Below, in pieces: positions 15,810 to 23,964 of a stretch of DNA of 30,652 nt (position 1 is its first letter; every line of letters begins with the position of its first letter). The notes under the pieces are model-generated. The model was not told the origin of the DNA, searched no databases, and saw only the letters and a program-made list of their open reading frames with translations. Origin of the DNA: CAJWPI01 sp964635015 (GTDB lineage Bacteria; Pseudomonadota; Gammaproteobacteria; Magnimaribacterales; Magnimaribacteraceae); NCBI GenBank assembly GCA_964635015.1, contig CAZWMS010000019.1, positions 1-30,652 of the forward strand. The letters run 5' to 3'. The position numbers and the translations under genes were made by a program.

Positions 15810-16010
15810 TTACTTAGATTTTTTTATATTATCTATAATCTTTTCTATTTTTTGTTTAGCAATATTCAGAGTTTTAGTTAAGTTTTGTTCCTTTAGAGAT
15901 ATTTCATTATTTTTTTTTATTAAATGCTCATTTGATTCTTTTAATTTTCTGCTAAGAACAATAAGGCTTTCTACTTGTTTTTTAAGATTATCGAACTCTT
16001 TATCAGGCAT
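15810..16010 (-). CDS. Small coiled-coil protein, TIGR02449-like (ZapB-like)
   Basis: The 66-residue protein is a single continuous coiled coil: Leu/Ile at heptad positions through LKKQVESLIVLSRKLKESNE, then NEISLKEQNLTKTL and AKQKIEKIIDNIKK. The pattern and its place directly upstream of zapA match the TIGR02449 family of gammaproteobacteria. The function is not firmly known. Its size and partner suggest a division-associated role, which is inference. A ygfB-type (UPF0149) gene commonly found between this position and pepP is absent. Confidence 0.75.
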   Translation of the reverse strand: MPDKEFDNLKKQVESLIVLSRKLKESNEHLIKKNNEISLKEQNLTKTLNIAKQKIEKIIDNIKKSK

Positions 16011-16053
16011 AATGTTAATTTGTTAAATTAAGTTTAACGTTGAAGAGTTTTTC

Positions 16054-16081
16054 TTGCCAGCTAGATCTTACTTGGTAGGAT
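16054..16081 (+). promoter_or_regulatory. Candidate promoter for pepP-ubiH
   Basis: TTGCCA (16054-16059, 5 of 6 to the -35 consensus) is followed after 16 bases by TAGGAT (16076-16081, 4 of 6 to the -10). It lies 18 bases before the pepP ATG, so the start site would fall close to the strong AGGGGACAG Shine-Dalgarno and may make this promoter too close. It is tentative. Confidence 0.3.
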
Positions 16082-16099
16082 AAAAAGGGGACAGGTTAA

Positions 16100-17407
16100 A
16101 TGACAGACACTAATAAACAATTTTCTGCTAGAAGAAAGCTTTTGTGTGATCAAATGCTAGATGATTCTATTGCCATAGTTGGTTCTTCACCTCACTACTC
16201 AAGAAATTCAGATTCTTTATTTCCCTTTAGACAAGATAGTAATTTTCTATATCTTTCAGGTTTTACTGAAGCTGAATCAATGTTAGTAATAAGATCCTTA
16301 GGAAAGAAAAAAGAATTCATTATGTTTTGCAGAGACAGAGATCCTTTGAGAGAGCAGTGGGATGGCTTTAGGGCTGGCCCAAAAGGAGCACTATCAAGTT
16401 TTGGTGCTGATGAAGCTTATAGTATATCTGAATTGGATAAAGTCATACCCTCATTATTCAAGGGGGTAAATAATATTTATTATTCAATGAAGACTCCAAA
16501 CGGAATTAATTTTAAGCTGGAAAAGTGGTTAGATGCTATAAGGGCGAACGTAAGACAGGGATCAGAAGCTCCCAATAATCTTATTTCTTTAGATTTAATT
16601 CTTGATGAAATGAGGCTTTTAAAAAGCGAAAAGGAAGTAGAGCACATGAGAAAGGCTTGTGAAATAACAAGTAATGCTCATATTAGAGCTATGCAAAAAG
16701 TTACTCCAGAAATGTTTGAATACCAATTAGAAGCTGAGTACATTCATCAATTCATGGAAGAGGGAGCAAGATATCCTGCCTACAATTCAATTGTTGGAGG
16801 GGGTAATAATGCTTGCATACTTCATTACAACGAGAATAAATCAAGGCTTAAGGCTGGGGAGCTTGTTTTAGTAGATGCTGGGTGTGAATACCAATACTAC
16901 GCCTCTGATGTAACAAGAACATTTCCAGTCAGCAAAAAATTTACTGAAGAACAGAAGCAGATATATAAGATTGTATTAGAAGCTCATAATCAGGCCTGTA
17001 AAGCAGTAAAACCAGGCGTTACTTGGGACAAGGTTCATAAAACTTCCATAAAGGTTATTACAGAAGGGCTAATGGATATTGGAATCTTGAGGGGAAATTT
17101 TAAAGACTTAATTAATAAGTGCAGCTATGAAAAATTCTACATGCACAGGATAGGCCACTGGCTTGGCTTGGACGTCCACGATGTAGGTAATTACAAAAAG
17201 AATGGCGAGTGGAGAAAGTTGGAAAAGGGAATGGTGCTGACCATAGAGCCAGGGGTTTATATATTAGATTCACTAAGGGGAGTTGATAAGAAGTGGCTTG
17301 GGATAGGAGTTAGAATCGAAGATAATTTATTGGTTACAGGAAATGGGCATGAAGTTTTGACCGATAAGGCACCAAGAGAAATATCAGACATAGAAAATAT
17401 AAAATAA
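16100..17407 (+). CDS. pepP: Xaa-Pro aminopeptidase P
   Basis: PepP removes an N-terminal residue that precedes proline; it is a dimetal (usually Mn) pita-bread enzyme. The 435-residue product has the aminopeptidase-P N-terminal domain (about 5-140, with PFRQDSNFLYLSGF) and the catalytic domain. Its metal ligands are visible: Asp259 and Asp270 (VDAGCEYQYYASDVTR), His353 (HRIGHWLGLDVHD), Glu383 (TIEPGVY) and Glu407 (GVRIEDN). A good AGGGGACAG precedes the ATG. It is followed after four bases by ubiH, the same order as in E. coli. Confidence 0.96.
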   Translation: MTDTNKQFSARRKLLCDQMLDDSIAIVGSSPHYSRNSDSLFPFRQDSNFLYLSGFTEAESMLVIRSLGKKKEFIMFCRDRDPLREQWDGFRAGPKGALSSFGADEAYSISELDKVIPSLFKGVNNIYYSMKTPNGINFKLEKWLDAIRANVRQGSEAPNNLISLDLILDEMRLLKSEKEVEHMRKACEITSNAHIRAMQKVTPEMFEYQLEAEYIHQFMEEGARYPAYNSIVGGGNNACILHYNENKSRLKAGELVLVDAGCEYQYYASDVTRTFPVSKKFTEEQKQIYKIVLEAHNQACKAVKPGVTWDKVHKTSIKVITEGLMDIGILRGNFKDLINKCSYEKFYMHRIGHWLGLDVHDVGNYKKNGEWRKLEKGMVLTIEPGVYILDSLRGVDKKWLGIGVRIEDNLLVTGNGHEVLTDKAPREISDIENIK

Positions 17408-17411
17408 TTTT

Positions 17412-18593
17412 GTGGATTTCGAAGTTATTATAATTGGATCGGGAGTAACAGGCTCTCTTTTGGCAGCCCTTTTATCAAGTAATGGGTTAAAAGTTTGCCT
17501 TATAGATAAAAAAAAGCCCTTGAATATAGACAGAAACCAAAAATATACAGGGAAGACAGCAGCCTTAAATTTATTTTCTTTAAATATTTTTAAAGAGATG
17601 AGGTTGTGGGAAGCATTAATGCCAGAGGCAACTAGATTTGATAAATTGTATGTTTGGGATGGTGAGGGCAGCTCGAGTGTAAATTTTTTAGCCAGTGACA
17701 TTCAAGAAGATAATCTTGGATTCGTGGTTTCTAATAATTCCCTTTTAATAAGTTTAAGGAAACATTTGAGCAATCTAGATTCTCTTTCTTTTATGTTCAA
17801 TCAAGAAGTTGTTGAGATTAAATCAAATAAAAAGTTTGCTGAGATTTATACAAGCAATGGAGAAAAAATTACTTCTAACCTCATAGTTGGTGCTGACGGA
17901 AGCAGATCTTCGGTCAGGCAACTGCTCAATATAAGAAGTAGAACATGGAGCTATAATCAAACAGCATTTGTAGCTTCATTAAAATCAGAAGGCTCACATG
18001 AAAATACAGCCTGGCAAGTTTTTACAAAAGAAGGACCCCTGGCGCTTCTCCCTTTTGATGATCCTTCTGGCCCTGGTTTGTCTTTAATTTGGTCTGTTAA
18101 AGATGAATTATACAAGACCATTAAGGAAGTTAGTAAAGATAACTTTCTTAAAATTTTAGAGAGTAAAACTGAAAGGGTTCTAGGCAATTTACAATTATCT
18201 GGTGAATTTTTTTCCTTTCCTTTAGAACATCTTCATGCAAAAGAATATTACTTTAAAAGAACAGTTTTAGTTGGAGATGCAGCACATACTATCCATCCAC
18301 TGACAGGTCAGGGACTAAATTTAGGTTTGGCTGATGCTTACAGCCTTCAAGAGATACTAATTCAAGCCAAAAGGAAAGGATTGGATTTGGGATCAGAAGA
18401 AGTACTTTCTAAATATCAAAAGACAAGACAAACCCCAAATATGTTAATGGCAGCTTTTGTTCAGTTATTTAAGGATGGGTTTGAGGATAAAAATCCTTGG
18501 ATCAAGTTTGGAAGGAATCTTGCTTTTCAGGTTACTACTCAGAATAAGTGGTTAAAAAGGAAATTTATAAGAGAAGCTTCGGGGCTTATTTAA
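17412..18593 (+). CDS. ubiH: UbiH/UbiI-family FAD-dependent ubiquinone hydroxylase
   Basis: The 393-residue class A flavoprotein monooxygenase has GxGxxG (GSGVTG, 9-14), the DG motif GADGSRSSVRQ and the FAD ribityl motif LVGDAAHTIHPLTGQGLNLG that marks the UbiH/UbiF/VisC group. It hydroxylates the ring of a ubiquinone precursor. Position right after pepP favours UbiH, but UbiI, UbiF and UbiL are close relatives and only one such gene is present here, so the ring position attacked is uncertain. Translation starts with GTG. Its last 8 bases overlap the end of rpmG on the other strand. Confidence 0.85.
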   Translation: MDFEVIIIGSGVTGSLLAALLSSNGLKVCLIDKKKPLNIDRNQKYTGKTAALNLFSLNIFKEMRLWEALMPEATRFDKLYVWDGEGSSSVNFLASDIQEDNLGFVVSNNSLLISLRKHLSNLDSLSFMFNQEVVEIKSNKKFAEIYTSNGEKITSNLIVGADGSRSSVRQLLNIRSRTWSYNQTAFVASLKSEGSHENTAWQVFTKEGPLALLPFDDPSGPGLSLIWSVKDELYKTIKEVSKDNFLKILESKTERVLGNLQLSGEFFSFPLEHLHAKEYYFKRTVLVGDAAHTIHPLTGQGLNLGLADAYSLQEILIQAKRKGLDLGSEEVLSKYQKTRQTPNMLMAAFVQLFKDGFEDKNPWIKFGRNLAFQVTTQNKWLKRKFIREASGLI

Positions 18594-18741
18594 TCTTTTC
18601 TTCCTTATAGATAACACGCTTTCTAATTACTGGATCAAATTTTTTTATCTCTATCTTATCTGGCGTGGATGATTTATTTTTATCTGTTGTATAGAAGTGA
18701 CCTGTACCAGCCGAAGAAACTAATTTAATTTTTTCTCTCAT
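18586..18741 (-). CDS. rpmG: 50S ribosomal protein bL33
   Basis: This 51-residue basic protein starts MREKIKLVSSAGTGHFYTTD and contains the conserved KKFDPVIRKRVIYKE core of bL33. It is the cysteine-free, zinc-independent form. The start ATG overlaps the rpmB stop (ATGA), so the two are translationally coupled. Its 3' end overlaps that of ubiH by 8 bases tail-to-tail, the two stops facing each other in TTATTTAA. Confidence 0.94.
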   Translation of the reverse strand: MREKIKLVSSAGTGHFYTTDKNKSSTPDKIEIKKFDPVIRKRVIYKEEKIK

Positions 18742-18974
18742 ATTTTACTTCCTTTAACTTTTATTTCTTCTATCACTTTATCAATGCCCTTTTTGTCTAT
18801 AATTCTCATCCCTTTAGCAGAAACATTTAGTGTTATGAATCTATTTTCAGATTCACTCCAAAATTTATGTTTGTGAATATTTGGTTGAAATACTCTTTTA
18901 GTACGATTTTTTGCGTGAGAGACATTATTTCCTTTTAATGCTCTCTTGCCAGTAACTTGACAAATCTTAGACAT
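18738..18974 (-). CDS. rpmB: 50S ribosomal protein bL28
   Basis: The 78-residue protein matches bL28: MSKICQVTGKRALKGNNVSHAKNRTKR at the start (shown here as overlapping motifs CQVTGKR, GNNVSHA and KNRTKR), then FQPNIHKHKFW, and FITLNVSAKGMR. Length equals the E. coli protein (78). It is the first gene of rpmB-rpmG and is divergent from coaBC with 101 bases between starts. radC, which often lies between these two transcription units, is not present. Expression is probably driven by the promoter at 19005-19033. Confidence 0.95.
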   Translation of the reverse strand: MSKICQVTGKRALKGNNVSHAKNRTKRVFQPNIHKHKFWSESENRFITLNVSAKGMRIIDKKGIDKVIEEIKVKGSKI

Positions 18975-19004
18975 ATTATAAATAAAAATTTTTAGAGGTC
19001 GCGA

Positions 19005-19033
19005 TTTATACCAGAACCACTATCTGCAAGCAA
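19005..19033 (-). promoter_or_regulatory. Promoter of rpmB-rpmG with GC-rich discriminator
   Basis: On the minus strand TTGCTT (19033-19028) is separated by 17 bases from TATAAA (19010-19005), followed by TCGCGACC. A GC-rich discriminator just after the -10 is typical of stringently controlled ribosomal promoters, which fits the product. Transcription would start about 25 bases before the rpmB ATG. Confidence 0.55.
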
Positions 19034-19044
19034 GGCTAAGAAGC

Positions 19045-19050
19045 TATAAT
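19045..19050 (+). promoter_or_regulatory. Candidate -10 element for coaBC
   Basis: A perfect TATAAT lies 25 bases before the coaBC ATG. No good -35 is present at the expected distance, where the sequence also holds the -35 of the divergent rpmB promoter. Confidence 0.35.
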
Positions 19051-19075
19051 TATATACAAAGATTTTTTTAAACTC

Positions 19076-20272
19076 ATGGAATCCCTTAAAAATAAAAATA
19101 TCCTTTTGGGAGTTACTGGAGGCATAGCTGCTTATAAATCTGCAGAAATAGTTAGAGGTCTGAAGAAAGTGGGCTCAAATGTCAGGGTAGTTATGACAAA
19201 GTCTTCAAAAGAATTCATAACACCCCTAACTATGCAGACCCTCTCTGGAAATAAAGTCTTCACAGATTTTATAGATGAGGAGTCTGAAGCTGCAATGGGT
19301 CATATAGAATTAGCTAAATGGGCAGATGTTGTTTTAATAGCTCCCTGTACAGCGGATACAATATCGAGACTTGTTATAGGAAGAGGCAATGATCTGCTTG
19401 CAGCAATAGTCTTGGCATTTGAAGGTCCCCTAACTATAGCTCCTGCTATGAACCAAGCAATGTGGAGAGATCAATCTACTCAGGAGAATATTAAAAAACT
19501 GATTAAAAAAGGTTTTTTAATTAGTGGACCCAGTTCGGGGGATCAAGCTTGTGGGGATAATGGGCCAGGAAGAATGGAAGAGCCAAAGAAGATTATTAAA
19601 ACCTTGTCAAAACATTTTACTGCAGGCCGCCTGAAAGATAAGACTGTATTGATAACCGCAGGCCCCACTATTGAGCCCATAGATCCTGTGAGATTTATTT
19701 CTAATAGAAGCTCAGGAAAAATGGGATATGCTCTAGTTGAAGCTGCCGTGGAAGAAGGAGCCGAGGTAATCTTAATAAGTGGACCGGTTAATCTCAACAG
19801 ACCTAACAAAGCATATTTTTATAACATTAAAACAGCTCAAGACATGTATGAGAAAGTAATGCATCACATAAAAGGGTCAGACGTATATATAGGTGCGGCT
19901 GCAGTTTCAGATTTTAGCCCCTCTTCAATTAAAAGCAGGAAAATTAAGAAGAACTCAAAAGGATCTTCTATTAATCTAAAAATGAAAGAAAACAAGGACA
20001 TTCTATTGGAAGTTAGTCGTTTAAAGAAAAAACCTTTTTTAGTTGGTTTTGCAGCAGAAACAGAAAATTTATTGCTAAATGCAAAGGAGAAGTTATTAAA
20101 AAAGAATTTAGATTTAATAATAGGAAATGATATTTCAAAGTCAGATATAGGATTTGATTCAGAGTTTAATGAAGTTATGCTGATAACAAGGGAAGAGGAG
20201 ATCTTTATTCCCAGGTGTGATAAAAGGAAACTTGCCAGGAAGATAATAAATTATATTTCTAATCAGCTCTAA
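19076..20272 (+). CDS. coaBC: Bifunctional phosphopantothenoylcysteine decarboxylase / phosphopantothenate-cysteine ligase
   Basis: CoaBC performs two successive steps of coenzyme A synthesis: ligation of cysteine to 4'-phosphopantothenate (CoaB) and FMN-dependent decarboxylation (CoaC). The CoaC half (1-185) has the active His76 (GHIELAKWAD), PAMNQAMW (123-130) and Cys159 (DQACGDNGPGRM). The CoaB half begins near 188 with ITAGPTIEPIDPVRFISN and SSGKMG, and includes AAVSDFSP. The 398-residue length is normal. The leader shows no Shine-Dalgarno. dut, a frequent downstream neighbour, is absent; rpmE follows tail-to-tail. Confidence 0.96.
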   Translation: MESLKNKNILLGVTGGIAAYKSAEIVRGLKKVGSNVRVVMTKSSKEFITPLTMQTLSGNKVFTDFIDEESEAAMGHIELAKWADVVLIAPCTADTISRLVIGRGNDLLAAIVLAFEGPLTIAPAMNQAMWRDQSTQENIKKLIKKGFLISGPSSGDQACGDNGPGRMEEPKKIIKTLSKHFTAGRLKDKTVLITAGPTIEPIDPVRFISNRSSGKMGYALVEAAVEEGAEVILISGPVNLNRPNKAYFYNIKTAQDMYEKVMHHIKGSDVYIGAAAVSDFSPSSIKSRKIKKNSKGSSINLKMKENKDILLEVSRLKKKPFLVGFAAETENLLLNAKEKLLKKNLDLIIGNDISKSDIGFDSEFNEVMLITREEEIFIPRCDKRKLARKIINYISNQL

Positions 20273-20303
20273 TATCTTTCTAGGTAGATAATTTTTATCA
20301 AGT

Positions 20304-20666
20304 TTAGTTATCTTTTTTCTGGGCTTCTTTTTTCTCTTCAATCGCTTTGGGTTCTGCTTTCTTCTTCTTTTTCTTTACTGATTGAGCTGTATCAGTTTTT
20401 TGTTCCTTAGTTTCTTTCTCTTCTTCAGTTAACACTTTTACAGAAGAGTCTGAACTTTTTTTTCCTTTCTTCCCAAAACGCCTCTCAAAACGCTCTACTC
20501 TGCCCCCAGTATCTACCAATTTTTGCTTTCCAGTGTAGAAAGGATGGCACGACGAACAAACATCAAGGTTAATATCTTCTTTTAAAGTAGATTTTACCTT
20601 TATTACATTACCACAGCTGCAAGTAGCTTTTATTTCTTTGTACTCTGGGTGTATATCCTTACTCAT
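20304..20666 (-). CDS. rpmE: 50S ribosomal protein bL31 with a charged C-terminal extension
   Basis: Residues 1-68 are a normal zinc-type bL31: Cys16, Cys18, Cys37 and Cys40 ligands, HPFYTGKQKLVDTGGRVERF. The remaining roughly 50 residues are a low-complexity Lys/Glu/Ser-rich tail (stretches such as EEEKETKEQ and VKKKKKKAE), bringing the total to 120 against about 70 in E. coli. bL31 lies at the intersubunit bridge at the central protuberance; a long flexible basic/acidic tail there is unusual but its role is unknown. It is divergent from priA and has its own strong promoter (20704-20731). Confidence 0.93.
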   Translation of the reverse strand: MSKDIHPEYKEIKATCSCGNVIKVKSTLKEDINLDVCSSCHPFYTGKQKLVDTGGRVERFERRFGKKGKKSSDSSVKVLTEEEKETKEQKTDTAQSVKKKKKKAEPKAIEEKKEAQKKDN

Positions 20667-20703
20667 TTTCTATTTTTTGAAACTCAAAAAAAACTGAGCG
20701 CGC

Positions 20704-20731
20704 ACTATAACAGACCAAAAAAACATGGCAA
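20704..20731 (-). promoter_or_regulatory. Promoter of rpmE with GC-rich discriminator
   Basis: On the minus strand TTGCCA (20731-20726, 5 of 6) is separated by 16 bases from TATAGT (20709-20704, 5 of 6), followed by GCGCGCTC. The all-GC discriminator stands out against the AT-rich surroundings and resembles growth-rate-regulated ribosomal promoters. The leader to the rpmE ATG is about 30 bases. Confidence 0.6.
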
Positions 20732-20768
20732 ATGGATAATAGAAGTTCATTAAGTCTAAAATAGTCAT

Positions 20769-22976
20769 ATGACCAAAGAACTAGTCGAAGTATTAGTACC
20801 CATTCCCCTGGAAGGAAAGTTCTCCTACAAAATACCCTCAGGATTAAAGAAGGAGGATTTGCAACCAGGAGTAAGGATTGAGGTACCATTTGGGAAGAGA
20901 ACTTTGATCGGTATTGTTTGGGGAAAGGCTCTTAATTCTGATAAAACTATTAGATATAAGAATGTAATAAAAGTATTAGATAAAACCCCTCTAATAAGCA
21001 AAGAACTTTTAAGATTAGCGGATTGGAGTTCTCGTTACTACCATCACCCGTTGGGTGAGGTAATAAGTTACTTTTTAACACCCATCTTAAGGAAAGGAAA
21101 AGCTGCCGAATTTTTAAAAATCAATTTCTTTAAACTAAGTATTCAAGGTGATTTCCTTGATATAGATAAACTTTCAAGAGCCCCAAATCAAAAGAAGGCT
21201 TTACTTTTTTTTAGAAGAGAGAATAAAGAACTTTCTCAAATGTACTGCAAGGCCAACGGAATTTCTCCAGTCACATTAGCAAACCTTTGCAACAAAGGTC
21301 TATTAAAGAGATATTCAAAAGAATTGATACCAGAAAGGTCTAAGGAAAAATTTTTAGAGGGTCAAAACAGAGTTCTTACTAAAGAACAAAAAAAGGCTTT
21401 GGCTTTAATAAAGGCTAAGCCCAATAAGCCCTTTTTATTAAATGGAATCACAGGAAGTGGAAAAACAGAAATTTATTTGAGAGCCATTAAAGAAGTAACA
21501 GATGAAGGAAAACAGGCATTGGTCCTAATTCCAGAGATCGGTTTAGCACCTCAGACAGAAGAAAGATTTAGAAGATATTTTGGTGATAGAGTAGCTTCTT
21601 TCCATTCAGCTAAAAATGAAAGAGAAAGGCTGGATGTTTGGTTACGTGCATCAAAAGGGTATTTAGATGTAGTAATAGGAACTCGTTCAAGTATTTTTTT
21701 ACCCATGGCCAACCTAGGCTTGATAGTAGTTGATGAGGAGCAAGATCAATCCTTTAAGCAATCAGAAAGATTTAAGTACTCTGCTAGGGATGTAGCATTA
21801 TATAGAGCTAAATTAAAGGGTATTCAGGTTATTTTAGCTTCAGCTACTCCTTCTATAGAGACTCTAAACAATGCATTTACTAAAAAATACTCCCATTTTA
21901 AATTAACTAAAAGGGCTACAGGAGCTAAATTACCTGAGTTCATTTCTGTTGATTTGAGAGGAAAGGCTTTAAAGGAAGGGTTATCAGAAGAATTGCTAGA
22001 TTCTATAGAGGTTGAATTAAGAAAAAAAAATCAAGTCTTGATTTTTTTAAATAGAAGAGGATATGCATCTTCTCTGATATGCAAACATTGTGGGTGGATT
22101 TCAAACTGTAAAAAGTGTGATGCCCACATGACAGTTCACAAGAATCCAGCTCAACTTCAATGCCATCATTGTGATTCTAGAAAGAACATCCCATCACTTT
22201 GCCCCCTATGTTCTTCTGAACATTTTTTAAGTTATGGAATAGGAACAGAAAAACTGGAAGCTTATTTAAGGAAAAGATTTTCTTCTTATTCAGTTTTAAG
22301 AATAGATAGTGATACAACCAAAAGGAAAGATTCTTTTAAAAAATTATTTAGTAAAGTTAGAAAGAATCATCCAATTATTTTAGTAGGTACGCAATTATTG
22401 GCCAAGGGCCATCATTTTCCAAATGTTACTTTGGTAGGAATTGTTGATGCAGATTCCGGTTTGTTCAGTGCAGACTTTAGAGGAACCGAGAAGGTAGCTC
22501 AAACAATTACTCAGGTAGCAGGAAGGGCAGGAAGAGATAAAAAACCAGGGAAAGTACTAGTTCAAACTTATTGCCCCGATCATCCTCACATTGCGAAAAT
22601 ATTGGAAGGAAGCTATGACAATTATGCTCTAAGAATAATAGAAGAAAGAAAAAAGTCTCATTCTCCCCCTTTTAGTTTTCAGGCAAAAGTTCAGGCCGAA
22701 TCCTTAAGCACCAACATCTCTAGAAATTTCTTATTTATATTATTAAAAGAATCTGCCAACTTAACTTCATTACCCTCTTCTGTAAGGGTAGTTGGCCCTC
22801 TTCCTTCGATTATGGAAAAGAAATCAGGACTTTATAGATGGGAGATAAACCTTTTTTCAAACACAAGAACAGCCCTTCATCAAACCCTGGATCTTTTCCA
22901 GACTGTTTTGAATAAACCCCCTTCATCTAAGAAGGTAAGATGGTTAATAGATGTAGATCCTTATTCTACACTTTAG
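20769..22976 (+). CDS. priA: Primosomal protein N', replication restart helicase PriA
   Basis: PriA recognises stalled forks and reloads the replisome. The 735-residue protein (E. coli 732) has the N-terminal DNA-binding domain, Walker A GITGSGKT (226-233), and the DEAH-box position, which reads DEEQ (322-325) rather than the usual DEEH. The eight zinc cysteines are all present (438, 441, 447, 450, 465, 468, 478, 481), as are GTQLLAKGHHFPNVT and the helicase motif TQVAGRAGR. No clear Shine-Dalgarno precedes the ATG. A -10-like TAAAAT at 20757-20762 would give a nearly leaderless mRNA, whereas GATAAT at 20735-20740 would give a short leader. Its stop is two bases from the stop of the opposite-strand dehydrogenase gene. 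Confidence 0.96.
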   Translation: MTKELVEVLVPIPLEGKFSYKIPSGLKKEDLQPGVRIEVPFGKRTLIGIVWGKALNSDKTIRYKNVIKVLDKTPLISKELLRLADWSSRYYHHPLGEVISYFLTPILRKGKAAEFLKINFFKLSIQGDFLDIDKLSRAPNQKKALLFFRRENKELSQMYCKANGISPVTLANLCNKGLLKRYSKELIPERSKEKFLEGQNRVLTKEQKKALALIKAKPNKPFLLNGITGSGKTEIYLRAIKEVTDEGKQALVLIPEIGLAPQTEERFRRYFGDRVASFHSAKNERERLDVWLRASKGYLDVVIGTRSSIFLPMANLGLIVVDEEQDQSFKQSERFKYSARDVALYRAKLKGIQVILASATPSIETLNNAFTKKYSHFKLTKRATGAKLPEFISVDLRGKALKEGLSEELLDSIEVELRKKNQVLIFLNRRGYASSLICKHCGWISNCKKCDAHMTVHKNPAQLQCHHCDSRKNIPSLCPLCSSEHFLSYGIGTEKLEAYLRKRFSSYSVLRIDSDTTKRKDSFKKLFSKVRKNHPIILVGTQLLAKGHHFPNVTLVGIVDADSGLFSADFRGTEKVAQTITQVAGRAGRDKKPGKVLVQTYCPDHPHIAKILEGSYDNYALRIIEERKKSHSPPFSFQAKVQAESLSTNISRNFLFILLKESANLTSLPSSVRVVGPLPSIMEKKSGLYRWEINLFSNTRTALHQTLDLFQTVLNKPPSSKKVRWLIDVDPYSTL

Positions 22977-22978
22977 AT

Positions 22979-23851
22979 TTAAGGGTATTTGAGGTTGGTT
23001 AACTTGAGACTTAACTCCCAAAGATTATCTGTATCAGCTATATTTTTTGCCCCTTCACTTATGGCAGCAATTTTACAATCTGAAAAATATTTTCCTGTAA
23101 TACCTGAAACTTCTTCAGAAGAACATAAATAAATTTGAGTTTCTGCACCCTTTAAACTATTTTTTGCAAATAATGGACTAAAAAACCCCATCAAATAAGC
23201 CAAGAAAGTTCTGTTAGTATTTTGTTGCCCTAAAGAAGTGGAAACCCAACCAGGATGGAGGCAATTCACGGTGATGTTTTCTTTTTCTAGAAGATAGGCT
23301 AGCTTTCTTGTAAAGAGAATATTGGCAAGCTTAGATTGCCCGTAAGTTATAAATGTTTGATAAGGATTTTTTGAATGAATATCTTTAAAATTAATTCTTT
23401 TTAGTAGCTTGTGGGCTCCAGATGAAACATTTACTATTCTTGCAGGTGCACTTTCTTTAATTTTATCCATAAGCCTTAAAGTTAGAGCAAAATAAGAAAG
23501 ATGGTTGACTGCAAACACTTCTTCATAACCGTCAACAGTGACCTTTCTTTCTGTATTAACAATTCCAGCATTGTTTAAAAGGATATGAAGTTTCTTTTTA
23601 GAATTAATAAACTCATTTGCAGCTCTTTCTATTTCATCTAATGAAGAAAGATCAGCTATTATGTAAAATGGCTCCTTCTTAGTTAACTCAAAGATCTCTT
23701 TAGATAGGCTTTCTGCCTTATTTTCACTTCTTGCAATAAAACAAATATCCGCTCCCATTTTGCTAAGTTGCAAGGCTGATGACCTGCCTATTCCACTAGT
23801 TGCTCCTGTTATAAGACAGGTTTTACCTTGTAAAATTTCACTTTTTTTCAT
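22979..23851 (-). CDS. Short-chain dehydrogenase/reductase, retinol-dehydrogenase-like
   Basis: The 290-residue protein is a classical-type SDR: nucleotide motif TGATSGIG (15-22), Asp68-Leu (ADLSS), NNAG (93-96), and the catalytic Ser143/144, Tyr170 and Lys174 (YGQSK). Arg41 after the second strand (FIARSENK) suggests NADP(H). The overall pattern, including NCLHPGWVSTSLG, resembles the RDH11-14/WWOX-type reductases acting on lipophilic carbonyls. The actual substrate cannot be deduced. It diverges from the TonB-dependent receptor gene and meets priA tail-to-tail. Confidence 0.88.
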   Translation of the reverse strand: MKKSEILQGKTCLITGATSGIGRSSALQLSKMGADICFIARSENKAESLSKEIFELTKKEPFYIIADLSSLDEIERAANEFINSKKKLHILLNNAGIVNTERKVTVDGYEEVFAVNHLSYFALTLRLMDKIKESAPARIVNVSSGAHKLLKRINFKDIHSKNPYQTFITYGQSKLANILFTRKLAYLLEKENITVNCLHPGWVSTSLGQQNTNRTFLAYLMGFFSPLFAKNSLKGAETQIYLCSSEEVSGITGKYFSDCKIAAISEGAKNIADTDNLWELSLKLTNLKYP

Positions 23852-23889
23852 TTTTTATAGAACTTTTTTTGTTAAATACCCTTAAGTTA

Positions 23890-23917
23890 TTGCTTAGAAG
23901 TAGATGTTTGTTAAAAT
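23890..23917 (+). promoter_or_regulatory. Candidate promoter for the TonB-dependent receptor gene
   Basis: TTGCTT (23890-23895) and TAAAAT (23912-23917, 5 of 6) are separated by 16 bases, about 48 bases before the ATG at 23965. A strong AGGGGAAA Shine-Dalgarno lies 7 bases before that ATG. I saw no Fur-box palindrome in the leader. Confidence 0.45.
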
Positions 23918-23964
23918 GCAAATCCATATTATTTAAGAACATAACATATTTTAGGGGAAAAATT

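Noticed and set aside
16022..16038. Inverted repeat GTTAAA-N5-TTTAAC upstream of pepP as an operator
   Set aside because: Six-base AT-rich arms are expected by chance here, and no regulator gene is adjacent.
23869..23964. A 32-codon N-terminal extension of the TonB-dependent receptor
   Set aside because: It would precede the signal peptide, covers the promoter, and the ATG at 23965 has a strong AGGGG site.
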